From Oscillospiraceae bacterium (GTDB lineage Bacteria; Bacillota; Clostridia; Oscillospirales; Acutalibacteraceae), in the NCBI GenBank assembly GCA_015066635.1, contig SVOA01000001.1:124001-188000 (forward strand): 64,000 bases of DNA, in the 5' to 3' direction. A program made the position numbers and the translations under genes. Shown piece after piece: positions 1 to 7,906 of this stretch. Below the pieces are notes generated by a model. That model saw only the letters and a program-made list of their open reading frames with translations, ran no database searches and had not been told where the DNA came from. Positions within the stretch are counted from its first letter, which is position 1. Each line of letters starts with the position of its first letter.

Positions 1-1582
1 AAGCTTCCTTAATGATTTCGGGAGTAAGACCGTGAACCTTGAGGTCCATCTGAATTGCGGTAATACCCTTCTTTGTACCCGCAACCTTAAAGTCCATATC
101 GCCGTAGAAGTCCTCAAGTCCCTGAATGTCAACCATGGTCATAAAGTCGCCGTAAACGCCTTCGTCGCCCGTGATAAGTCCGCAGGAAATACCTGCAACG
201 GGAGCCTTTATCGGAACGCCTGCCGCCATAAGAGCGAGGGTTGAACCGCAGATAGAGCCCTGTGAGGTTGAACCGTTTGATGAGAGAACCTCAGATACGA
301 CTCTGATGGTATACGGGAACTCGTCAACCGTGGGAAGTACGGGAACAAGCGCCTTCTCAGCAAGAGCGCCGTGTCCGATTTCACGTCTGCCGGGTCCTCT
401 TGAGGGCTTGGTCTCGCCTACCGAATATGACGGGAAGTTATAGTGGTGGATATATCTCTTTTCCTTCTGCTCATCAAGACCGTCAAGCTGCTGAGCATCA
501 CTCATTGAACCGAGAGTAGCTACCGAAAGAACCTGTGTCTGTCCTCTGGTAAACATACCCGAACCGTGTGCACGCGCAAGAAGGTCAACCTCTGCGTTAA
601 GAGGACGAATATCGTCTATGCCTCTGCCGTCAACTCTCTTGTGCTCATCCTTGAGCCATGAGCGTACAACATGCTTCTGAACAAGGTACATAATCTCGTC
701 AAGTTTTGTTTCGTTGCCCTCAAACTGCTCGTCATACTTCTCGTGAACTGCCTGATAAATCGGAAGCAGTCTTTCGTCACGGACATTTTTGTCGTCTGTA
801 TCAAGAGCCTTCTTAACATCCTCTATGCAGAAGTCCTCTATTTCCTTGAAGATAACGGGGTCGGGGTCTGACGACTCATAGCTGAACTTCGGCTTGCCTA
901 CCTCGTCAACTATACCCTGAATGAATTTAACTATCTTTTTGTTTTCCTCATGGCCTGCCATAATGCAGTCAAACATAAGGTCGTCGGGGATTTCGTTACC
1001 GCCTGCCTCTATCATGGCAACGAGGTCGGCTGTTGAGGCAACGGTAAGATTAAGGTCTGTCTTGGCTCTCTGCTCGAGAGTGGGGTTGATAACGATTTCG
1101 CCGTCAACAAGACCTACGTTTACGCCTGAAATCGGGCCGTCCCACGGGATGTCCGAAATTGCAATAGCTGCCGAAACGCCTATCATAGCGGCGATTTCGG
1201 GGCTGCAGTCGGGGTCAACCGACATAACCGTTGCAACAACGGTGCAGTCATTTCTGAGATCCTTGGGGAAAAGGGGACGGATAGGTCTGTCTATGCAGCG
1301 TGAAGTAAGAACTGCCTTTTCGCTTGCCTTACCCTCTCTGCGCTGGAAGGAACCGGGAATTCTGCCTACCGAATACATCTTTTCCTCATAGTCAACCGAC
1401 AGAGGGAAAAAGTCAACGCCCTCTCTGGGTGTTGCCGATGCAGTAACCGTGCAGAGCACGTTTGTATCGCCGTAACGTACCATTACTGCCGCATTGGCAA
1501 GCCCCGCCATTTTGCCTGTCTCAAGAGACAGTTTTCTGCCTGCGAGCTCGGTTTCCCAAACTCTGAAATTTTTAAAGAACAT
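1..1582 (-). CDS. pnp: polyribonucleotide nucleotidyltransferase (PNPase), 3' end outside window
   Basis: Phosphorolytic 3'-to-5' exoribonuclease of RNA turnover. About 527 N-terminal residues are present; the family usually has about 700, so the end of the second RNase PH core and the KH and S1 domains lie beyond position 1. The first RNase PH domain carries the phosphate-site stretch DRPIRPLFP, and the second carries SNGSTSQGSICG. The ATG at 1582 is preceded by GAGAGG, and the product starts MFFKNFRVWE. It lies downstream of rpsO on the same strand, the common bacterial rpsO-pnp order. Confidence 0.96.
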   Translation of the reverse strand, partial: MFFKNFRVWETELAGRKLSLETGKMAGLANAAVMVRYGDTNVLCTVTASATPREGVDFFPLSVDYEEKMYSVGRIPGSFQRREGKASEKAVLTSRCIDRPIRPLFPKDLRNDCTVVATVMSVDPDCSPEIAAMIGVSAAIAISDIPWDGPISGVNVGLVDGEIVINPTLEQRAKTDLNLTVASTADLVAMIEAGGNEIPDDLMFDCIMAGHEENKKIVKFIQGIVDEVGKPKFSYESSDPDPVIFKEIEDFCIEDVKKALDTDDKNVRDERLLPIYQAVHEKYDEQFEGNETKLDEIMYLVQKHVVRSWLKDEHKRVDGRGIDDIRPLNAEVDLLARAHGSGMFTRGQTQVLSVATLGSMSDAQQLDGLDEQKEKRYIHHYNFPSYSVGETKPSRGPGRREIGHGALAEKALVPVLPTVDEFPYTIRVVSEVLSSNGSTSQGSICGSTLALMAAGVPIKAPVAGISCGLITGDEGVYGDFMTMVDIQGLEDFYGDMDFKVAGTKKGITAIQMDLKVHGLTPEIIKEA

Positions 1583-1737
1583 AGTTTTACCTCTCTTTTT
1601 TTATTTCACAAGGCAAAACCACGCTTTAGCAATAAATGCGGTTATCAAAGCTCTGTTAATAACTCCATTTACCGCTAAATGCCGTAACAGCTTTGCCCTG
1701 TAATTTGCAATTTAATTTGGTCTTTAAAAAGCAATTC

Positions 1738-1765
1738 AAGGCAAGCAGTAAAGCCTGCTTGCCTC
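1738..1765 (-). terminator. hairpin between rpsO and pnp
   Basis: A perfect 9-bp stem (GGCAAGCAG/CTGCTTGCC) lies just after the rpsO stop. A short T-rich stretch follows some bases later on the minus strand. It is probably a partial terminator or processing site between rpsO and pnp. The remaining 150 bases before pnp hold only a weaker imperfect stem built from the CAAAGC/GCTTTG segments. Confidence 0.6.
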
Positions 1766-1774
1766 AAAAAGAGC

Positions 1775-2038
1775 TTATTTACGAAGACCGAGTCTTTTAA
1801 CGATAGAACGGTATCTCTCGATATCGACCTTCTGAAGATAGGCTAAAAGATTGCGTCTGTGACCAACCATCTTGTGAAGGCCTCTCCTTGAGTGATGGTC
1901 CTTCTGGTTAACCTTAAGGTGCTCTGTAAGGTCCTGAATTCTCTTTGTAAGAACTGCAATCTGAACCTCGGGAGAACCTGTGTCGCCCTCATGAACAGCG
2001 TACTCAGCCATTATAGCCTGCTTTTCTTCTTTTGTCAT
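1775..2038 (-). CDS. rpsO: 30S ribosomal protein S15
   Basis: Primary 16S rRNA-binding protein of the small subunit platform. It has 87 residues, close to the usual length, and contains the family's rRNA-contact region ([16 protein letters not shown]). The ATG is preceded by GAGGTG. It has its own strong promoter and an approximately 110-nt leader with a hairpin, and is followed by a hairpin and pnp. Confidence 0.98.
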   Translation of the reverse strand: MTKEEKQAIMAEYAVHEGDTGSPEVQIAVLTKRIQDLTEHLKVNQKDHHSRRGLHKMVGHRRNLLAYLQKVDIERYRSIVKRLGLRK

Positions 2039-2147
2039 TTCTTTTTCACCTCATTTAATAATATTTGCCGTCGAATACCACAGGATAAGGTCAGGTGAGT
2101 ACTCCCGCACGGGAGTTTGCGCCATATTCCGTGAATACCGATTTAGC
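2039..2147 (-). promoter_or_regulatory. rpsO 5' leader, possible S15 autoregulatory RNA
   Basis: The leader is about 110 nt from the predicted transcription start to the ATG. It contains a perfect ACTCCC-GCAC-GGGAGT hairpin (2101-2116) and further short complementarities (GGTATTC, GAATAT). S15 leaders that bind their own product are known in several bacteria. Assigning this one to that role is inference from position and structure only. Confidence 0.35.
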
Positions 2148-2153
2148 GTTAGT

Positions 2154-2182
2154 ATTATATAACAAAGTATTTTCGTTGTCAA
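2154..2182 (-). promoter_or_regulatory. sigma-A promoter of rpsO
   Basis: Perfect TTGACA (2182-2177) and TATAAT (2159-2154) boxes are separated by 17 bp, reading leftward. Confidence 0.85.
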
Positions 2183-2235
2183 CAACAATTTTTTTAGGAA
2201 AAACGCCGAAATTTTACCGCGCTGTCATTATTAAG

Positions 2236-2264
2236 TTGAAATCTAATTAAAAATAGTATAATAT
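2236..2264 (+). promoter_or_regulatory. promoter of glgP
   Basis: TTGAAA (2236-2241) lies 17 bp from TAATAT (2259-2264), overlapping a TATAAT at 2257. It is divergent from the rpsO promoter. Confidence 0.6.
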
Positions 2265-2321
2265 ATATGACAAATGCAAATAAGTTTATAATCAGTGTTT
2301 ATATACATCGGAGGTTAATTG

Positions 2322-4835
2322 ATGAATTATTCGCTTACAAAAAAGAAGGCAAAAGAGCTGCTTGAGGCAAAGCTCTCCCACAATATGGGCGTTTCGCCCG
2401 AGGAGGCTACCGACGAGCAGTATTATAAGGCAATCGCGCTCATACTCCGCGAGATGATGAGCGAGGGCAGAGCCGAATTCAACAAAGCTGCCCAAAAGGA
2501 AGGCACAAAGAAGGTTTACTATCTTTGCATGGAATTCCTTATGGGACGTTCGCTCAAAAACAATCTTTACAATCTCAATCTCACAAAGACCTTTGAATCC
2601 GTACTCGCAGACTACGGCGTAAAGCTTGAGAATATTTATGAGTGCGAGCCTGACGCAGGTCTCGGTAACGGAGGTCTCGGCAGACTTGCTGCCTGCTACC
2701 TTGACGGACTTGCAACTCAGGGCTATCCCGCAAGAGGATATTCTATTCTTTACGAGGCAGGAATTTTCAAGCAGAAGCTTGTTGACGGCTGGCAGACAGA
2801 ACTTCCCGATTTCTGGCTTCCCGGCGGCGAGGTATGGCTTGTTCCTCATGAAGAAAGCGCTATCGAAGTCTGCTTTGAGGGCGAGGTTGCCGAATCCTGG
2901 GAAAATCAGTTCCACAATGTTGAAATCGTAAACGCAACTCCCGTCAAGGCCATTCCCTATGATATGTTCGTTGCCGGCAAGGACGGTAAGGGTATTTCCG
3001 TACTGCGTCTGTGGAAGTCTGTTGCTCCCGCACTCGATATGACGCTCTTTAATCAGGGCGACTATATGAGAGCTATTGAGAGAAACGCCATGGCAGAGGT
3101 TATTTCCAAGGTTCTTTACCCCGCCGACAACCATCCCGAGGGTAAGTCTTTAAGACTCCGTCAGCAGTACTTCCTTGTTTCGGCTTCGATTCAGGATATT
3201 GTTCATAAGCATCTGCGTTCATACGGCACTATGGACAATTTCCCCGAAAAGGTTGCAATTCACATCAACGACACGCATCCCACGCTTGCAATTCCCGAGC
3301 TTATGAGAATACTGCTCGACGAGTGCGGCTACGGCTGGGACGACGCATGGAATATAGTTACAAAGACTATCGCCTACACAAACCATACCGTTATGAAGGA
3401 AGCTCTTGAATGCTGGCCCGAGGACCTCTACAAGAGACTTATGCCGAGAATCTGGCAGATTACCAAGGAAATCGACAACCGTTTCAGGAATTTCGTATGG
3501 CAGGCAACGGGAAATGCAGACCAGGTTGAGAGAATGGCAATTACGTCAAACGGCGTTGTCAGAATGGCTAATCTCTGCGTTGCAGGTTCACACAGCGTAA
3601 ACGGTGTTTCGGCGCTTCACTCCGAAATACTCAAGGAAACCGTTTTCAGCGACTTCTATGCGCTTACTCCCTATAAATTCACAAATGTTACCAACGGTAT
3701 AGCGCACCGCCGCTGGATGTGTCAGTCCAACCCTGCGCTTACCGAATTTACTCAGAGTCTTATCGGCGACGGCTTTATAAACAATGCCTCGGAGCTTTCA
3801 AAGCTCAAGGCATACAAAAACAACAAGTCGGTGCTTGACGAAATAGGCAAAATCAAGCGCACAAACAAGGAAAATTTCTCTAACTTTATAAAGAAGCAGA
3901 CAGGTGTTTCTCTTGACCCCGACTCAATTTTTGACGTTCAGGTAAAGAGACTGCACGAGTATAAACGTCAGCACCTCAACGCTCTCAATATCCTTTCGCA
4001 GTATCTCTATATAAAGGAAAACCCCAACGCCGAGTTTGTTCCTCACACATACATTTTCGGCGCAAAGGCGGCTGCAGGCTACTTCATAGCCAAAAAAATA
4101 ATTGCATTTATCTGCTCTCTTGCGGATATGATTAACAATGACCCCGACTGCAAAGGCAAGCTTCAGGTTATCTATGTTGAAGATTACAATGTTACCATGG
4201 CGGAAAGACTTATCCCCTCGGCAGAGATTTCCGAGCAAATTTCTCTTGCAGGCACAGAGGCAAGCGGCACGAGCAATATGAAATTTATGCTCAACGGCGC
4301 AATAACCCTCGGCACTATGGACGGTGCCAATGTTGAAATCTTCGACGCTGTCGGAGAGGACAATATCTTTATCTTCGGTATGAGCACTCCCGAGGTCAAG
4401 AGACTGCAGACCTGCGGCTATGACCCGCAGCAGTATTACAACAACAATTCCGAAATTCAGAAAATCCTCAATTTTGCAAATCAGGTCGGAATTAACGGAA
4501 AGTTCTTCCACGAGGTAACCTCCTCGATTATTCATCACGACCCGTATATGGTGCTTGCAGACTTTGAGGATTACAGAAAGAGACAGCTTGATATTGCGAA
4601 CGCATATAAGGACAGCAAAAACTGGAACAGAATGTCCCTTTTGAATATCGCAGGTGCGGGAATTTTCGCCGCCGACAGAGCGATAAACGAATATGCGGCT
4701 AACATCTGGCATACGAGCAGCGCCTTCGGAACCGAAAAACCGCTGTCAAAGCCCAAAAAGCCCGCCGCAAAGAAATCAACCGCAAAAAAGAGCGAGGCAA
4801 AAAAAGCCCCTGCCAAAAAGACGGCTAAAAAATAA
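2322..4835 (+). CDS. glgP: glycogen/alpha-glucan phosphorylase with lysine-rich C-terminal tail
   Basis: Releases glucose-1-phosphate from glycogen or other alpha-1,4-glucans using pyridoxal phosphate. The PLP lysine lies in the conserved EASGTSNMKFMLNGA block near residue 653; the N-terminal GLGNGGLGRLAACYLDG and the DVQVKRLHEYKRQ stretch are also family hallmarks. I start at the ATG at 2322, 7 bases after GGAGG; an in-frame TTG sits 3 bases earlier. After the enzyme core, the last 27 or so residues are almost only Lys, Ala and Pro, resembling histone-H1-like tails. This tail is not part of the usual fold. Monocistronic, followed by a strong terminator. Confidence 0.97.
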   Translation: MNYSLTKKKAKELLEAKLSHNMGVSPEEATDEQYYKAIALILREMMSEGRAEFNKAAQKEGTKKVYYLCMEFLMGRSLKNNLYNLNLTKTFESVLADYGVKLENIYECEPDAGLGNGGLGRLAACYLDGLATQGYPARGYSILYEAGIFKQKLVDGWQTELPDFWLPGGEVWLVPHEESAIEVCFEGEVAESWENQFHNVEIVNATPVKAIPYDMFVAGKDGKGISVLRLWKSVAPALDMTLFNQGDYMRAIERNAMAEVISKVLYPADNHPEGKSLRLRQQYFLVSASIQDIVHKHLRSYGTMDNFPEKVAIHINDTHPTLAIPELMRILLDECGYGWDDAWNIVTKTIAYTNHTVMKEALECWPEDLYKRLMPRIWQITKEIDNRFRNFVWQATGNADQVERMAITSNGVVRMANLCVAGSHSVNGVSALHSEILKETVFSDFYALTPYKFTNVTNGIAHRRWMCQSNPALTEFTQSLIGDGFINNASELSKLKAYKNNKSVLDEIGKIKRTNKENFSNFIKKQTGVSLDPDSIFDVQVKRLHEYKRQHLNALNILSQYLYIKENPNAEFVPHTYIFGAKAAAGYFIAKKIIAFICSLADMINNDPDCKGKLQVIYVEDYNVTMAERLIPSAEISEQISLAGTEASGTSNMKFMLNGAITLGTMDGANVEIFDAVGEDNIFIFGMSTPEVKRLQTCGYDPQQYYNNNSEIQKILNFANQVGINGKFFHEVTSSIIHHDPYMVLADFEDYRKRQLDIANAYKDSKNWNRMSLLNIAGAGIFAADRAINEYAANIWHTSSAFGTEKPLSKPKKPAAKKSTAKKSEAKKAPAKKTAKK

Positions 4836-4843
4836 TACGGTTT

Positions 4844-4873
4844 AATCGGACGGTAATTACCGTCCGATTTTTT
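4844..4873 (+). terminator. terminator of glgP
   Basis: AATCGGACGGT/ACCGTCCGATT stem followed by a T run. Confidence 0.9.
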
Positions 4874-4894
4874 ATTGCCTGTTACTGTAAAATG

Positions 4895-5085
4895 TGCTAA
4901 AATAGTTGTGGCTTTAAGGGGAAACGGGTGCAAATCCCGTGCGAGCCCGTCGCCGTAATATGCATTTAACTTTTACCTTGCCCGAAGCCGCAAATTCGGG
5001 GACAAGCCATTGAGATTTTTCTTGAGAAGGCGGTAAAAGGCATTAAGCCGAAATATCCTTTGAGCCGAAAATTTCCTTATGACTG
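4895..5085 (+). promoter_or_regulatory. cobalamin riboswitch
   Basis: It contains the conserved core GGGTGCAAATCCCGTGCG, then AGCCCGTCGCCGTAA, and the later CCATTGAG ... CTTGAGAAGGC segment that forms the kissing-loop (B12 box) part in many cobalamin riboswitches. It directly precedes a lipoprotein/ECF S-component operon, which fits control of cobalamin uptake. The outer boundaries are approximate, and I did not identify the expression platform. Confidence 0.85.
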
Positions 5086-5132
5086 CGGGCGCCGGTCGGA
5101 AATACTCAAAACTTTTAAAAGGAGAAAAGCAA

Positions 5133-5579
5133 ATGAAAATGACAAAATTCACTAAACTTTTGTCAGTGCTCCTTTGCCTTGTGCTTGTTGCGGCAATCGC
5201 ATTTACGGTATCGGGCTGCACTAAGACAAAAACGGAAGAACCTGCAACTACGACTGAAGCTGTTGCGGAAGAAGCCACTAAACTCGGAGAAGGCGAAAAA
5301 GAATTTACCTTTACCGTAAAAGACGCTGACGGCAAGGAAACAAAATTCCTTATTTCATCAAATGCCGCAACGGTAGGCGAGGCACTTCTTGAAAACAGCC
5401 TTATCGCAGGCGATCAGGGCGAATACGGACTTTACGTAAAGACCGTAAACGGAATTACCGTTGACTATGATACCGACGGCAAATACTGGGCTTTCTATGT
5501 TAACGGCGAATACGCTCAGACAGGCGTTGACGCGACAGAGCTTGTTGCGGGCTCGGCATATACCTTCGCGGTAGAATAA
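5133..5579 (+). CDS. DUF4430 (transcobalamin C-terminal-like) lipoprotein
   Basis: Predicted cell-surface lipoprotein of 148 residues. A hydrophobic signal peptide ends in a lipobox V-S-G-C with the lipidated Cys at position 29, followed by a Thr/Glu-rich linker and a domain of about 100 residues with the pattern of DUF4430, the family related to the C-terminal domain of animal transcobalamin. I start at ATG 5133 behind AAAAGGAG because the signal peptide begins there. It overlaps the downstream S-component by one base and follows a cobalamin riboswitch. I infer that it captures cobalamin or a corrinoid for the transporter. Direct ligand binding is not shown by the sequence. Confidence 0.8.
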   Translation: MKMTKFTKLLSVLLCLVLVAAIAFTVSGCTKTKTEEPATTTEAVAEEATKLGEGEKEFTFTVKDADGKETKFLISSNAATVGEALLENSLIAGDQGEYGLYVKTVNGITVDYDTDGKYWAFYVNGEYAQTGVDATELVAGSAYTFAVE

Positions 5580-6112
5580 TGAAACACGGCAGGGAACAAA
5601 TCACGATAGTCGATATTGCGATTTTCGGTATGCTCGGCGCTTTGATGTATGCGTCAAAGATAGCGCTGGAGATACTCCCAAACGTTCACCTTATAGCGGT
5701 TTTTGTAACTGCGGAAACTCTTGTTTACAGAAAACGGGCTCTTTATCCCATTTATACCTTTGTACTTATAACAGGTCTTTTCAACGGCTTTGCGGTGTGG
5801 TGGGTACCTTATCTGTATCTGTGGACGGTATTGTGGGGCGCGGTAATGCTGCTGCCGAAAGAAATGCCTGAAAATGTCGCGCCGTTTGTCTATATGGCGG
5901 TATGCGCTTTGCACGGGCTTCTGTACGGAACCCTCTATGCGCCGTATCAGGCGCTGATGTTCCATCTTGACTTCCAAGGCATGATAACATGGATAATCGC
6001 AGGTTTTCCGTATGACGCAATACACGGCTTAAGCAATTTTTTTCTGGCGCTTCTGGTTATTCCCATTGTAAACGCAATAAAAAAGGCTCAGTCAGTAAAG
6101 CTGAGACCGTAA
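5579..6112 (+). CDS. ECF transporter S component, probable cobalamin/corrinoid specificity
   Basis: Membrane protein of 177 residues with about five or six hydrophobic helices and a short cytoplasmic N-terminus, the size and profile of substrate-binding S components of ECF vitamin transporters. The shared EcfA, EcfA' and EcfT subunits are not in this window, so it would use a common energizing module. The start codon overlaps the stop of the DUF4430 lipoprotein (TAATG), implying coupling. The upstream cobalamin riboswitch is the main evidence for the substrate. Other cobalt- or corrinoid-related ligands remain possible. Confidence 0.75.
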   Translation: MKHGREQITIVDIAIFGMLGALMYASKIALEILPNVHLIAVFVTAETLVYRKRALYPIYTFVLITGLFNGFAVWWVPYLYLWTVLWGAVMLLPKEMPENVAPFVYMAVCALHGLLYGTLYAPYQALMFHLDFQGMITWIIAGFPYDAIHGLSNFFLALLVIPIVNAIKKAQSVKLRP

Positions 6113-6116
6113 AAAG

Positions 6117-6148
6117 AAAAGCAGGTGTGAAAACGCACCTGCTTTTTA
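6117..6148. terminator. bidirectional terminator
   Basis: AAAAGCAGGTG/CACCTGCTTTTT hairpin between the convergent ECF and PAP2 genes, with A and T runs on both sides. Confidence 0.85.
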
Positions 6149-6158
6149 TTATATGCTT

Positions 6159-7133
6159 TTACGCTCTTTCAAAACCGGACCTGATAAAAATCTTTATTCC
6201 GAGCATTACGCACAGGAACATAATCGTTCCTCCGACAAGAACGTCCGAAAAGAAATGTGCGCCGCAGACTATTCTGCTTACCGCAACAACGCCCGTAATT
6301 CCGACGGAGATAAGGACGAGCAGAATTTTCCATGCCGTTGTGTTGTACTTTTTGAGAACTCTGGGCAGTACAAGCAGACCGTAAACGGCAGCCGCCGCGT
6401 TAGTGTGTCCCGAAGGGAAGGAACGGTAGGCGTCGTGTCCTACATGAATTCCGTTAACCGCCTCAAAATACAGCGGGTTGCCTGCCTCCGGCATAACCGA
6501 CTTCTGATACCATCTGCGGAAATTCGTAAACTCATAGTCGCCGAGATACCACATTGTTCTGTACCTCGGACGGCACATAACGTTCTTGATAATGATATTG
6601 ATTAAAATATTTGAAAGTATAACCGCAAAAATAACGATAAACGAGAATTTCAGCAGCGCCATAGCAGTTTTGTCATCAAGCTTTGCAAAATACCGGCAAA
6701 TCAGCTCGGCAATGGCAGCAGCCGCAAAAATAAAGACAACCTTAATATAGGTCTGATTAAAAATAATGTCCTCGCCGAAGTGCTTTACAAGATAACGCGG
6801 AATATCAAAAACTATGTAAACCATCGCAACGACGCTCGCCGCATTCGCCGCAATACTGCCGAGAATTTTAAGAACCTTATTCTCAGATCTGAGCGTATTG
6901 GAATAAATAATTGCAAACGCGGCTGACAGCATAATGTAAGTCGGGCATGAGCCGATACTTGCAAAAATTGCGCCGAAAAGATTTGTTGTGAAGTATTGTC
7001 CCTCATCAAGACGGACGAGCTTCTGACTTATCTGAAGGTCGGTAAAGGTTGCCGTAATAAGCAGTCCCGCAAATATAACAACGAAAAAGCAGATACTTAA
7101 AACCGTACCGAGCTTGGATTTGTTTTTTTCCAT
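6159..7133 (-). CDS. PAP2-family membrane phosphatase
   Basis: Integral membrane phosphatase of the type-2 phosphatidic acid phosphatase superfamily, 324 residues. All three motifs are visible: the KNVMCRPRY region (motif 1), FPSGHTN (motif 2) and SRIVCGAHFFSD (motif 3, catalytic His). Several hydrophobic helices precede and surround these motifs, so the site probably faces outside. Likely substrates are lipid phosphates such as undecaprenyl diphosphate or phosphatidic acid; the sequence does not decide. It is monogenic, and the upstream boundary is the tRNA-Arg island. Confidence 0.9.
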   Translation of the reverse strand: MEKNKSKLGTVLSICFFVVIFAGLLITATFTDLQISQKLVRLDEGQYFTTNLFGAIFASIGSCPTYIMLSAAFAIIYSNTLRSENKVLKILGSIAANAASVVAMVYIVFDIPRYLVKHFGEDIIFNQTYIKVVFIFAAAAIAELICRYFAKLDDKTAMALLKFSFIVIFAVILSNILINIIIKNVMCRPRYRTMWYLGDYEFTNFRRWYQKSVMPEAGNPLYFEAVNGIHVGHDAYRSFPSGHTNAAAAVYGLLVLPRVLKKYNTTAWKILLVLISVGITGVVAVSRIVCGAHFFSDVLVGGTIMFLCVMLGIKIFIRSGFERA

Positions 7134-7279
7134 ATTTACCCTCTTTTCATCTTTAATGAATTTATATTATCACATTTTAAAAAATAAAACAAGACGGGAT
7201 ATGCCAAAACTAACCGAAACTGCCCCCGTTTCATTGACAAACTCCCTGCTATTTGGTAAAATACTTTGCGTTGGGATTT

Positions 7280-7303
7280 GCCTCCATAGTTAAATGGATA
7301 TAA
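7280..7303 (+). pseudogene. 5' fragment of a tRNA-Arg (first copy)
   Basis: Part of a 26-bp sequence (7278-7303) repeated exactly at 7385-7410. It matches the acceptor strand and D-arm of a tRNA-Arg(CCT)-type gene (GCCTCCATAGTTAAATGGA). The rest of the tRNA is absent; a hairpin follows instead. Confidence 0.55.
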
Positions 7304-7328
7304 GGTTTTGAGAAAAACTCAAAACCTT
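7302..7328. repeat. perfect 11-bp inverted repeat
   Basis: AAGGTTTTGAG, loop AAAAA, CTCAAAACCTT. It starts at the break point of the first tRNA-Arg fragment. It is terminator-like but lacks a T run. Confidence 0.7.
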
Positions 7329-7386
7329 GGCGTTCGCAACGCAGGCGTTGCTCGGCTAAACAAGCCCGCTTATGATATTAAAAATT

Positions 7387-7428
7387 GCCTCCATAGTTAA
7401 ATGGATATAACAGACCCCTCCTAAGGGC
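7387..7428 (+). pseudogene. 5' half of a tRNA-Arg(CCT) (second copy)
   Basis: The acceptor 5' strand, D-arm and anticodon loop (CCC-CTCCTAA-GGG) are present, but no variable loop, T-arm or 3' acceptor strand follows. The sequence instead runs into GGGACGTCCC and an ACGGACT/AGTCCGT hairpin. It is a truncated tRNA of a different sequence type from the intact tRNA-Arg 50 bp downstream. Confidence 0.6.
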
Positions 7429-7479
7429 TGGGACGTCCCACGGACTGCGGGAAAAAGTCCGTGTAACAAAAGTTCATAT

Positions 7480-7556
7480 GCCCACGTAGCTCAGTAGGAT
7501 AGAGCGACCGCCTCCTAAGCGGTAGGCCGTTGGTTCGACTCCAATCGTGGGTGCCA
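7480..7556 (+). tRNA. tRNA-Arg (anticodon CCT)
   Basis: Complete cloverleaf: acceptor GCCCACG/CGTGGGT, D-arm GCTC...GAGC, anticodon stem CCGC/GCGG with loop CTCCTAA, T-loop TTCGACT, and encoded CCA. The first acceptor pair is G-U. This gene marks the left edge of an AT-rich accessory region. Confidence 0.95.
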
Positions 7557-7557
7557 A

Positions 7558-7609
7558 AAAAGCGTTGAAAAGCCTTTATTTAAGCCACTTTTCAGCGCTT
7601 TGATTTTTC
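7558..7609 (+). terminator. terminator of tRNA-Arg
   Basis: GCGTTGAAAAG pairs with CTTTTCAGCGC (one G-U) across a 15-base loop, followed by GATTTTT. Confidence 0.75.
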
Positions 7610-7667
7610 TCCAAAGGTTCAATGAAAAAACTGAAATTTTGTAGACGAGGAAAAAATGAACTCGCTC

Positions 7668-7790
7668 ACACGGACAAAATTAGCCTGCTAATGATTAGCA
7701 AGAAAGACCCGATTTTTGCTAATGAAAATGCTCATTTTGCTAATCGGAAAAATTTTTTGCAAAAATTCTTGCTAATTTCGGAGTCCGTGT
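7668..7790. repeat. 123-bp inverted-repeat element (MITE-like)
   Basis: Ends ACACGGAC...GTCCGTGT, extended inward by AAATTAGC/GCTAATTT. The interior is packed with GCTAAT/ATTAGC repeats that can form a long folded RNA or DNA. No ORF. It could be a non-autonomous mobile element or a structured RNA. Confidence 0.5.
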
Positions 7791-7906
7791 AACTCGGTTT
7801 TAGGTCAAAATTGGATAGTAACGAACTGTATCGTTTTGTACGCCAATAACGCATAATTAACGCTTTATCTTGTTTCAGTTATACTGTTCAAAAAGGAGGT
7901 GCTAAA

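Noticed and set aside
2292..3134. 280-codon minus-strand frame inside glgP
   Set aside because: Antisense shadow of a clear glycogen phosphorylase; no motifs or ribosome site.
3924..4712. 262-codon minus-strand frame inside glgP
   Set aside because: Antisense shadow.
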